Source: an uncultured Prevotellaceae bacterium
Lineage (GTDB): Bacteria; Bacteroidota; Bacteroidia; Bacteroidales; Bacteroidaceae
Direction of reading: 5' to 3'
DNA length: 22,786 nucleotides
Assembly: GCA_947303695.1 (NCBI GenBank)
Contig: CAMYYX010000010.1
Coordinates: 1-22,786, forward strand
The notes under the pieces were generated by a model. The model was not told where the DNA came from. It ran no database searches and worked only from the letters and a program-made list of their open reading frames with translations. The position numbers and the translations under genes are program-made. Below, one piece after another: positions 1 to 5,735 of this stretch. How positions within the stretch are numbered: position 1 is the first letter of the stretch; each line of letters opens with the position of its first letter.

Positions 1-13
1 GGGTTTAAGAGGT

Positions 14-187
14 TCAAGGATAGTTTGATTTGTGTTTTTGTTTCCGAGTATAGGTTTTCTTGGAGCGATGGGTGCGGCTGAAGGAATGGAAGCCTGGGCC
101 GAGCCGTTGTTGCTCTGCCTCGCGTTCGCCTCGTTTCATCGCTTTGATGGCATCGAGGTTGGTGACTGTTCGCTGATGTCGTTTCAT
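14..187 (-). CDS. Small basic protein, 57 aa, coupled to TlpA-like gene
   Basis: The function is unknown. The ORF starts at the ATG whose first base is 187 and overlaps the stop of the upstream thioredoxin gene as ATGA, a classic translational-coupling arrangement, which supports it as real despite its length. The product has 16 Lys/Arg against 4 Asp/Glu. Residues 12-25 (DAIKAMKRGEREAE) could form an amphipathic helix, and the tail is rich in Arg, Lys, Tyr and His (RSKKTYTRKQKHK). There is no signal peptide, membrane segment or Cys. I recall short basic proteins ending in similar SKK-Y-RK motifs in Bacteroidales but cannot name a family. The basic tail suggests RNA, ribosome or DNA binding, which is inference only. 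Confidence 0.72.
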   Translation of the reverse strand: MKRHQRTVTNLDAIKAMKRGEREAEQQRLGPGFHSFSRTHRSKKTYTRKQKHKSNYP

Positions 188-729
188 TTGCTGGTGTGTT
201 CCTTAAGGTACTGATCGACCTTATGGGACATAACGGTGGAGAGTTTCACCTTGCCGTCAGGTCCTATGACGACAAGTGAGGGTATCCAGTTGACTCCATA
301 GGCTTTGGCGATGTCGGTCTCCTTGAATTTCTTCAATTCGCTAGCTTGTGGATAGGTGATGGCATACTTCTCGATGGCATGCTTCCAGGCTTCGACATCG
401 GTATCCATGGATACTCCGATGAACTCTACTCCGTTGTTGTGATAGGTCTGGTACATGCGAACGACCTCAGGTGCATCCTTACGGCAGTCGGGACACCACG
501 ATGCCCAGAAGTCGAGCACCACGGTCTTGCCTTTGGCCACCTGCGAGAGCTGGATGGGTTTGCCATCAGGGGTCTGCATCTTGAAGTCGGGTGCCTGTGT
601 ACCCACTTTCACTAATTCTGTTGCGTACTGGGCATCGAGATCTTCTTCGGTTGTGTCAGTCTGTGCTTTGGCTGCTGAGGATGCGAGTAGCATCAGGAGC
701 ATTGCAAGAAAAATGTTGGTTGGTTTCAT
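184..729 (-). CDS. TlpA-like periplasmic thioredoxin-fold protein
   Basis: Thiol-disulfide oxidoreductase of the TlpA/ResA/AhpC-TSA class, expected in the periplasm or on the outer leaflet of the inner membrane. From the ATG at 729 the product is 181 aa. Residues 1-23 form a signal peptide ending AAKAQ, and the thioredoxin fold runs from about 40 to the end. The redox motif W-C-P-D-C is at 78-82, and the cis-Pro segment (WIPSLVV) lies near 147. An in-frame ATG at 753 would sit inside the -7 promoter box (751-758), so 729 is the better start. WCPDC instead of WCPPC or WCGPC is a variant active site. The partner may be cytochrome c maturation or general disulfide reduction, and the sequence does not say which. 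The next gene overlaps by 4 nt. Confidence 0.93.
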   Translation of the reverse strand: MKPTNIFLAMLLMLLASSAAKAQTDTTEEDLDAQYATELVKVGTQAPDFKMQTPDGKPIQLSQVAKGKTVVLDFWASWCPDCRKDAPEVVRMYQTYHNNGVEFIGVSMDTDVEAWKHAIEKYAITYPQASELKKFKETDIAKAYGVNWIPSLVVIGPDGKVKLSTVMSHKVDQYLKEHTSK

Positions 730-748
730 ATTAATCATATTTTTTCGT

Positions 749-792
749 TGCAAAGATAGTAATTATTTACCATTTGACCATTTACTATTTAC
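749..792 (-). promoter_or_regulatory. Promoter of the TlpA-like gene, copy A of a 44-nt element
   Basis: Read on the minus strand, the -7 box TATCTTTG (758-751) matches the Bacteroidota TAnnTTTG consensus. It would give a transcript start near 744, about 15 nt before the ATG at 729. The expected -33 region is not a good match. The whole 44 nt is identical, bar one base inside the -7 box, to 3991-4034 on the plus strand. The upstream part is built from 7-nt GTAAATR / GTCAAAT words. Confidence 0.75.
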
Positions 793-833
793 TATTTTTT
801 TATTTTTTTCATTGTTAAATGGGTATAAAAACA

Positions 834-865
834 AAGGGTGCACATCATCACGATGTGCAACCCTT
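834..865 (-). terminator. Hairpin terminator of the 33-codon unit
   Basis: A stem of 12 pairs with one bulged base (834-846 with 852-865, loop ATCAC) includes the 7-bp core GCACATC/GATGTGC. Read on the minus strand it is followed by TGTTTTTA, as expected for a Rho-independent terminator of a transcript arriving from about 1076. On the plus strand a run of six T follows about 12 nt later, so weak termination in that direction is possible, but no plus-strand gene ends here. Confidence 0.65.
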
Positions 866-940
866 CCAAAACAACTATTTTTTAACCTTATTTCTTATGA
901 GTTAACCTAATTACTCGTAGAATACGAAAAACAATTTAAA

Positions 941-1042
941 TTAACGTTTGTAGTCTTCGTCTCTCAAGTTAGTTTTTAATAACAGAAAAGTCTTATATAT
1001 ATTGATTCTATCATTTTTTTCAGTGTAGTCATTTTCTGTCAT
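941..1042 (-). CDS. Putative microprotein, 33 aa, unknown function
   Basis: This ORF lies in the otherwise gene-free stretch 754-1356. It runs from ATG (first base 1042) to TAA (941). The product is hydrophilic: an acidic N-terminus (MTENDYTEKND), a short hydrophobic patch TFLLL at residues 18-22 and a charged end LRDEDYKR. It sits between a -7-like box at 1083-1090 and the hairpin at 834-865, so promoter, ORF and terminator make a self-contained unit of about 250 nt. I recognise no family. The alternative is a small non-coding RNA whose ORF is fortuitous. ORFs of this length arise by chance, so only the context supports coding. Confidence 0.42.
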   Translation of the reverse strand: MTENDYTEKNDRINIYKTFLLLKTNLRDEDYKR

Positions 1043-1082
1043 TTTGTTAAGAGGATTCGCTAACCCTTCTTGTTTTCGAGTG

Positions 1083-1117
1083 CAAAGGTAGAGGTTTATT
1101 TGCAGTAGGGTTTACAA
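1083..1117 (-). promoter_or_regulatory. Possible promoter of the 33-codon unit
   Basis: On the minus strand TACCTTTG (1090-1083) matches the TAnnTTTG -7 box, and a transcript would begin near 1076. The nearest TTG (1117-1115) is 24 nt away, longer than the usual 19-21, so the -33 assignment is weak. It points away from feoB, making this a divergent arrangement. Confidence 0.45.
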
Positions 1118-1222
1118 TATTCTGTAGAAAAACTTATGATTTTGTAACATGTGCCTTACAAGGTACTACAGAGGGGGTAAAAAACAGTAAAAAAGTTGAT
1201 AAAAACATGCGGATTCTTAGGT

Positions 1223-1242
1223 AATACTTATAAATAGGTATT
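1223..1242. promoter_or_regulatory. Near-palindrome overlapping the feoB -33 box, possible operator
   Basis: AATACTTATAAATAGGTATT is two 9-nt arms around a 2-nt centre, with a single mismatch. It overlaps the -33 TTG at 1241-1243 of the feoB promoter, where a repressor would block transcription. Given the gene, an iron-responsive regulator of the Fur or DtxR type is a plausible ligand, but I do not recognise the motif of either family. Confidence 0.4.
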
Positions 1243-1271
1243 GTGGGAATGAAAAAAAAAGCGTAAATTTG
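1241..1271 (+). promoter_or_regulatory. feoB promoter
   Basis: TTG (1241-1243), a 20-nt spacer and TAAATTTG (1264-1271) fit the Bacteroidota sigma-ABfr consensus well. Transcription should start near 1278, leaving a leader of about 79 nt to the ATG at 1357, most of it made of in-phase 7-nt words. Confidence 0.75.
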
Positions 1272-1286
1272 CACCCAAATTTAAGT

Positions 1287-1349
1287 CATTGACCAGTAAT
1301 CATTGACCATTGACCATTATAAATTATACATTTTACATTATACATTCTC
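1287..1349 (+). repeat. Nine in-phase CATT-type heptads in the feoB leader
   Basis: In strict 7-nt register the words are CATTGAC, CAGTAAT, CATTGAC, CATTGAC, CATTATA, AATTATA, CATTTTA, CATTATA, CATTCTC. The following heptad, TTAAGAG, ends exactly at the ATG at 1357. The array lies downstream of the -7 box and would therefore be transcribed. Related heptad tracts occur near 764-792, 3900-3934, 3991-4020 and 15598-15632. Confidence 0.8.
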
Positions 1350-1356
1350 TTAAGAG

Positions 1357-3723
1357 ATGAAACTATCGGAACTGAAAACAGGTGAATCGGCGGTCATCGC
1401 TAAAGTGTATGGTCACGGCGGATTCAGGAAGCGCATCGTCGAGATGGGGTTCATCAAAGGAACGGAAGTGCAGGTGGTGCTGAATGCCCCACTGCAGGAT
1501 CCGGTGAAATACAAGGTGATGGACTACGAGGTGAGTCTGCGTCGTGCCGAGGCGAATCTAGTGGAAGTAGTAACGCAGGAAGAGGCAGAGGAATGGCGCA
1601 AGAACCAACCTGCCATCCCCGGCATTGTGGCTGAGGACTGCGACTTCCGTCACGCGGTAGCTGAAGCACGGGGAAAGCATATCCTCGTGGCTTTCGTGGG
1701 TAATCCGAACTGCGGAAAGACCAGTCTGTTCAACATCGCAGGAAATGCTCACGAGCATGTGGGCAACTACTCGGGTGTGACGGTCGATGCCAAAGTGGGC
1801 AACATGAAGTTCGAGGGTTACACGTTCGACATCGTTGACCTGCCTGGCACCTATAGCCTTTCGGCATATACTCCTGAAGAGCTTTACGTCAGGAAATATA
1901 TCATCGAGAAGACGCCTGATGTCATCATCAACGTAGTGGATGCTTCGAACCTGGAACGCAACCTCTACCTCACAGCCCAACTCATCGATATGGACGTGCC
2001 GATGATTATGGCGCTGAACATGTACGACGAACTGAGGGAGAGCGGACACACACTCGACATCAACCAACTGGGCACTTTGCTCGGAGTACCTATCGTGCCG
2101 ACTGTGGGACGAACAGGCGAAGGTGTGAAGCAGCTGTTCCACGAAATCATCGAAATATACGAAGGAAAGCAGAAGACTTTCCGTCATATCCACATCAACC
2201 ACGGAACCTTGCTCGAGAAGATGATAGAACGGGTGGAGGTGCTGATACGCAAAAATCCTGAACCTCACCAGAACTACTCAGGTCGATTCCTGGCCATCAA
2301 GCTGCTGGAGAACGACCGTCAGGTAGAGGGTATCGTGAAGATGCTGGCGAATGCCGACGAAATCATCAAGGAGCGCAATCGCTGTCAGGAGGAGATCAAG
2401 CAGGAACTGGAGGACGACTCGGAAGGTGCCATCACAGATGCCAAATACGGATTTGTGCAAGGAGCGCTGAAGGAGTGTTTCGAGAAGAAAACCGTGTACA
2501 AACGGATGCTGACAAGACGTATCGACGCCTATGTGACGAACCGCTATCTGGGATTCCCCATCTTCATGGCCTTGATGTTCCTCACGTTCTTCTGCACATT
2601 CACCTTGGGACAATACCCCATGGACTGGATAGACAGCGGTGTGGGTTGGTTGAGCGACCTGATCGGGAGCCACATGGACGACGGACCCCTGAAAGACCTG
2701 CTGGTGGACGGCATTCTGGCTGGAGTGGGCGGTGTGATTGTGTTCTTGCCTAACATCATGATTCTCTATGCCTTCATCTCGTGGATGGAGGATTCGGGCT
2801 ACATGGCTCGTGCTGCCTTCATCATGGACAAGATCATGCACAAGATGGGTCTGCACGGCAAGTCGTTCATCCCGATGATTATGGGATTCGGCTGTAACAT
2901 CCCAGCCATCATGGCCACACGAACTATCGAGGACCGTAAATCGCGTCTGCTGACCATGCTCATCGTACCGATGATGTCGTGTTCGGCTCGTCTGCCTGTC
3001 TATATCATCGTCATCGGTGCTTTCTTCCCCAAACATCAGGCTCTGACCCTATTCACCATCTATCTCATCGGTATCGTGATGAGTGTGTTGATGGCCAAGC
3101 TGTTTAACAAGTTTGTCGTGAAAGGTGAGTCAAGTCCGTTCGTGATGGAACTGCCTCCCTACCGACTGCCTTCAGCTAAATCGGTGGCGCGCCACACATG
3201 GGAGAAGGGCAAGCAGTACCTGAAGAAGATGGGTACCATCATCCTGGCTGCGAGCATCGTGGTATGGGCACTCGCCTACTTCCCACATCATGACGACGTG
3301 ACGAAGGAGCAGCAGATGGAGCAGAGCTACATCGGCCAGTTGGGCAAAGCGGTCGAGCCTGCCATCCGTCCTTGCGGCCTGCAGTGGAAAGAGGGTGTGA
3401 GCCTCATCACAGGTGTTGGAGCAAAGGAAATCGTAGCATCTACGATGGGTGTGCTCTATGCCAACAATGCAGAAGATGTTGAAGCTGCTGAGGAATCGGA
3501 CAGCTCACATCTGTCGAAAGTACTTGCCACAAGCGGCATGACCCCATTAGCAGCCTTCGCTTTCATGGTGTTTGTACTGCTCTACATGCCTTGTCTGCCT
3601 GCCTGCATTGCCATCAAACACGAATCGGGCAAATGGAAATGGGCACTCTTCACAGCCTTTTACACCACCTTTCTGGCATGGATATGTGCCACATTGGTGT
3701 TCCAGATAGGTAGTCTCATATAG
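1357..3723 (+). CDS. feoB: FeoA-FeoB fusion ferrous iron transporter
   Basis: Inner-membrane Fe(II) uptake protein, 788 aa. Residues 1-73 are a FeoA-type SH3-like domain, fused in frame to FeoB as is usual in Bacteroidota. The G domain follows: G1 GNPNCGKT at 115-122, G3 DLPG at 161-164 and G4 NMYD at 221-224. From about 395 to the end lies the membrane region with Gate motifs, including the Cys-bearing segments GFGCNIPAIMATRT and MMSCSARLPVY and the late PCLPACIA segment. The ATG at 1357 follows the heptad leader and gives a full FeoA domain. It is followed after 11 nt by a small Cys-rich membrane protein gene, probably in the same transcript. The near-palindrome at its promoter suggests metal control. 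Confidence 0.97.
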   Translation: MKLSELKTGESAVIAKVYGHGGFRKRIVEMGFIKGTEVQVVLNAPLQDPVKYKVMDYEVSLRRAEANLVEVVTQEEAEEWRKNQPAIPGIVAEDCDFRHAVAEARGKHILVAFVGNPNCGKTSLFNIAGNAHEHVGNYSGVTVDAKVGNMKFEGYTFDIVDLPGTYSLSAYTPEELYVRKYIIEKTPDVIINVVDASNLERNLYLTAQLIDMDVPMIMALNMYDELRESGHTLDINQLGTLLGVPIVPTVGRTGEGVKQLFHEIIEIYEGKQKTFRHIHINHGTLLEKMIERVEVLIRKNPEPHQNYSGRFLAIKLLENDRQVEGIVKMLANADEIIKERNRCQEEIKQELEDDSEGAITDAKYGFVQGALKECFEKKTVYKRMLTRRIDAYVTNRYLGFPIFMALMFLTFFCTFTLGQYPMDWIDSGVGWLSDLIGSHMDDGPLKDLLVDGILAGVGGVIVFLPNIMILYAFISWMEDSGYMARAAFIMDKIMHKMGLHGKSFIPMIMGFGCNIPAIMATRTIEDRKSRLLTMLIVPMMSCSARLPVYIIVIGAFFPKHQALTLFTIYLIGIVMSVLMAKLFNKFVVKGESSPFVMELPPYRLPSAKSVARHTWEKGKQYLKKMGTIILAASIVVWALAYFPHHDDVTKEQQMEQSYIGQLGKAVEPAIRPCGLQWKEGVSLITGVGAKEIVASTMGVLYANNAEDVEAAEESDSSHLSKVLATSGMTPLAAFAFMVFVLLYMPCLPACIAIKHESGKWKWALFTAFYTTFLAWICATLVFQIGSLI

Positions 3724-3734
3724 TACCGACCTAC

Positions 3735-3914
3735 ATGACACAAGAAGTCATCGTATATATCCTCATAGGCCTGGCCGTTCTAGTCGTTGCCTTCAGGGTC
3801 TACAACATCTTCACCCACAAGCATAAGTGTTGCGAAAAGGGCGAAGACAATTGCTGTTGTGAAGGATGTGAGTTAGCAAAAGAATGCTGCAAAAAATTTA
3901 AAGTTGAAAGTTGA
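3735..3914 (+). CDS. FeoB-associated Cys-rich membrane protein, 59 aa
   Basis: This small protein has an N-terminal membrane helix (residues 5-20, IVYILIGLAVLVVAF within it) and a Cys-rich cytoplasmic tail. The eight Cys are at 32, 33, 40, 41, 42, 45, 51 and 52. Tiny proteins of this kind are annotated in many genomes directly after feoB (FeoB-associated Cys-rich membrane protein) and may hand over or sense iron. That role is not established. The ATG lies 11 nt after the feoB stop. The TGA falls inside the AAAGTTG heptad repeat at 3900-3934, so the last residues (KVES) are encoded by repeat DNA, as though the repeat had replaced the original 3' end. Confidence 0.88.
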   Translation: MTQEVIVYILIGLAVLVVAFRVYNIFTHKHKCCEKGEDNCCCEGCELAKECCKKFKVES

Positions 3915-3934
3915 GAGTTGAAAGTTGAGAGTTG
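3900..3934 (+). repeat. Five tandem 7-nt units, AAAGTTG/AGAGTTG
   Basis: The units are AAAGTTG, AAAGTTG, AGAGTTG, AAAGTTG and AGAGTTG, without interruption. The array overlaps the last 15 nt of the Cys-rich gene. It belongs to the same 7-nt-period style as the other intergenic tracts here but uses a different word. Confidence 0.85.
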
Positions 3935-3990
3935 TCAATAGTAAGAATTAGGCTCATTTGACCGTAAATGTAAAAAATAATGAAGAAATC

Positions 3991-4034
3991 GTAAATAGTA
4001 AATGGTCAAATGGTAAATAATTACTAACTTTGCA
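3991..4034 (+). promoter_or_regulatory. Promoter of the Rid-domain operon, copy B of the 44-nt element
   Basis: The -7 box TAACTTTG is at 4025-4032. The predicted transcript start (about 4038-4040) is only a few bases from the ATG at 4042, so the mRNA should be leaderless or nearly so. The -33 match is poor (TGG at 4003-4005, spacer 19). The block repeats 749-792 in inverted orientation with one mismatch. Confidence 0.72.
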
Positions 4035-4041
4035 GATTAGA

Positions 4042-5136
4042 ATGAAAACAAAACGATTAAACATAGAACAATTGGGGGTGATGATCGACTATACGGTATT
4101 CGCCCCAGAAGGTAAACTCGAAGAGATTCATGCGTTGATGCATGTGACGAACCGTGAATCGGACTTCGAAACCCAATACCACCAGTTGCTGCAAGCCCAG
4201 CAGCAGTTCGTAGCGGAAGTAGGTGGTGCGACCGTCATGATGAAACGTTACTTCGTGAGCGACGCCACCAATCAGATGCCGCTGATAGAAGATATCACCG
4301 AAGAGGTGTCGGTCATTCAGCAACCGCCTCTTGACGGCACGAAAGTGGCTGTGTGGCTCTATCTGCATCGAGGTGTAAGCAACTATCAGCAAGTGTGGAA
4401 GATGAACCAGATTGTGCCCGAAGGCGACAGCTACCATCAGTCGCGCACCCTTCTGGAACGCTATGAGCAGGAGTTGAAGGAGCAGTATGATGCCAACATC
4501 GCAGAACACTGTCTGCGTACCTGGTTCTTCGTGCGTGATGTCGACACCCAGTACAAAGGACTGGTCGTAGCTCGTCGTGAGAATTTCGAAGAACAAGGAC
4601 TGACCAACAAGACCCACTATCTGGCCTCTACAGGTATTCACGGCATTCCTGCCGACACCAACGCCATCGTACAGATGGATACTTATATGGTGAAAGGTCT
4701 GGAACCCGAACAGCAGACTTACCTTTATGCTCGCACCCATCTCAACCCTACCTATGAATACGGTGTAACCTTCGAACGTGGTGTGAAAATCACCTATGGT
4801 GATCGCACCCATCTCCTGATATCAGGTACGGCTTCGATTAACAACAAAGGTGAGGTGGTACATGTGGGCGACATCAAGAAGCAAGCGAACCGCATGTGGG
4901 AGAACGTGGAAGCCCTGCTGAACGAGGGAGGAGCCACATTCGACGATGTGATGCAGATCATTGTCTATCTGCGTGACACAGCTGACTACGAGGTAGTCCG
5001 TCAGTTATTCGAAGAGAGATTCCCCAACACCCCATACGTCATCACCTACGCTCCTGTGTGCCGTCCGAAATGGCTCATCGAGATGGAGTGTATCGCTGTT
5101 ACGACAGAGAAGGACGAACGTTTTAAAGACTACTAA
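4042..5136 (+). CDS. Rid (YjgF/YER057c/UK114)-domain protein, chorismatase-like
   Basis: 364 aa from the ATG at 4042. A TTG at 4030 is in frame but lies within the -7 box, so it is not the start. Residues about 255-355 form a Rid domain (DIKKQANRMWENVEALL, FDDVMQIIVYLRD, then FPNTPYVITYAPVCRPKWL and IEMECIAV). The middle segment (TWFFVRDVDTQYKGLVVARR, then YLASTGIHG) resembles the first Rid-like half of FkbO/Hyg5/XanB2-type chorismatases, which make hydroxybenzoates from chorismate. The Glu in IEMEC is where a catalytic Glu could lie. No signal peptide is present, so it should be cytoplasmic. The alternative is a Rid-like imine deaminase or a non-catalytic relative. It heads the 4042-8305 operon. 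Confidence 0.72.
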   Translation: MKTKRLNIEQLGVMIDYTVFAPEGKLEEIHALMHVTNRESDFETQYHQLLQAQQQFVAEVGGATVMMKRYFVSDATNQMPLIEDITEEVSVIQQPPLDGTKVAVWLYLHRGVSNYQQVWKMNQIVPEGDSYHQSRTLLERYEQELKEQYDANIAEHCLRTWFFVRDVDTQYKGLVVARRENFEEQGLTNKTHYLASTGIHGIPADTNAIVQMDTYMVKGLEPEQQTYLYARTHLNPTYEYGVTFERGVKITYGDRTHLLISGTASINNKGEVVHVGDIKKQANRMWENVEALLNEGGATFDDVMQIIVYLRDTADYEVVRQLFEERFPNTPYVITYAPVCRPKWLIEMECIAVTTEKDERFKDY

Positions 5137-5142
5137 GACATC

Positions 5143-5730
5143 ATGGACTTCAAAAAACATCTCAAAACCATCATCACTTCGGCCATCATCGTGGCAATCC
5201 CCATGACGCTTATATTCTATTGTAAGGGGAATGACGAGCCTCAGCCGAAGCAGCAGGAACGCGAGAAAACACAGCAGGCAGCTCCCCCACAGCAAAGAGC
5301 TGAAGATTGGGACGAAGAGGAAGAAGAAACGGATGACTTTGAGAAAGAAACAGTAACCGATCATGAAGTGACAGATGCCGGAACGGTCATCAACAACCAT
5401 TTCATCGCACTTTCGAGAGGCGATAAGCAAATGCTGAGAAACACAGTTGCCGACAGGATGCGAACCTATATCGGCATTCCTGAAGCCACTCCTGCTGATG
5501 TCGAGAAATACATGAACAGCCTCCACACAAGTGGCAGTCAGGACATCAATTACGTGCTCAAGCACCTCATCGTCAACAAAGATGTGGATGGCGGTATCTA
5601 TAAAGCAAGTTTTTCGCTCACCCAGATTGTGCGTCTGGGCGAGAAGACCATCGAACACACATTCGTAGGACGCTCAGAAATCAATCGTGAAGGCAAGATG
5701 ACGGCTTTAATATTGACGCAACAATCATAG
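5143..5730 (+). CDS. Membrane-anchored NTF2-like hypothetical protein
   Basis: 195 aa. A basic N-terminus and one membrane helix (residues about 9-26) end in FYC. The Cys at 27 lacks a proper lipobox, so a membrane anchor is more likely than a lipoprotein. Residues 30-70 are a low-complexity linker rich in Gln, Glu and Asp. From about 75 to the end the pattern (a helix with NNHFIALSRGDKQ, then paired strands KASFSLTQIVRLG and HTFVGRSEINREGKM) is that of an NTF2-like fold, often a ligand-binding or protein-interaction domain. No catalytic residues can be assigned. It lies 6 nt after the Rid-domain gene and 5 nt before the metal permease gene, so it is cotranscribed. Confidence 0.72.
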   Translation: MDFKKHLKTIITSAIIVAIPMTLIFYCKGNDEPQPKQQEREKTQQAAPPQQRAEDWDEEEEETDDFEKETVTDHEVTDAGTVINNHFIALSRGDKQMLRNTVADRMRTYIGIPEATPADVEKYMNSLHTSGSQDINYVLKHLIVNKDVDGGIYKASFSLTQIVRLGEKTIEHTFVGRSEINREGKMTALILTQQS

Positions 5731-5735
5731 CCCCT

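Noticed and set aside
32..214. 60-aa plus-strand frame at the left edge
   Set aside because: It is antisense to the coupled 57-aa basic protein and has no promoter or coding character.
1558..3036. Long minus-strand open frames (236 and 252 aa) opposite feoB
   Set aside because: They are antisense to a clear FeoA-FeoB gene and show no domain, only His/Asp/Val-rich composition typical of reversed codons.
4030..4044. TTG start for the Rid-domain protein
   Set aside because: The TTG is part of the -7 box TAACTTTG, upstream of the expected transcript start. ATG at 4042 is used instead.
4057..4812. 251-aa minus-strand frame opposite the Rid-domain gene
   Set aside because: Shadow of a well supported coding frame, with no recognisable motif and no promoter.
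5005..5658. 217-aa minus-strand frame opposite the Rid and NTF2-like genes
   Set aside because: It spans two real genes and their junction on the other strand. The composition is that of reversed coding DNA.
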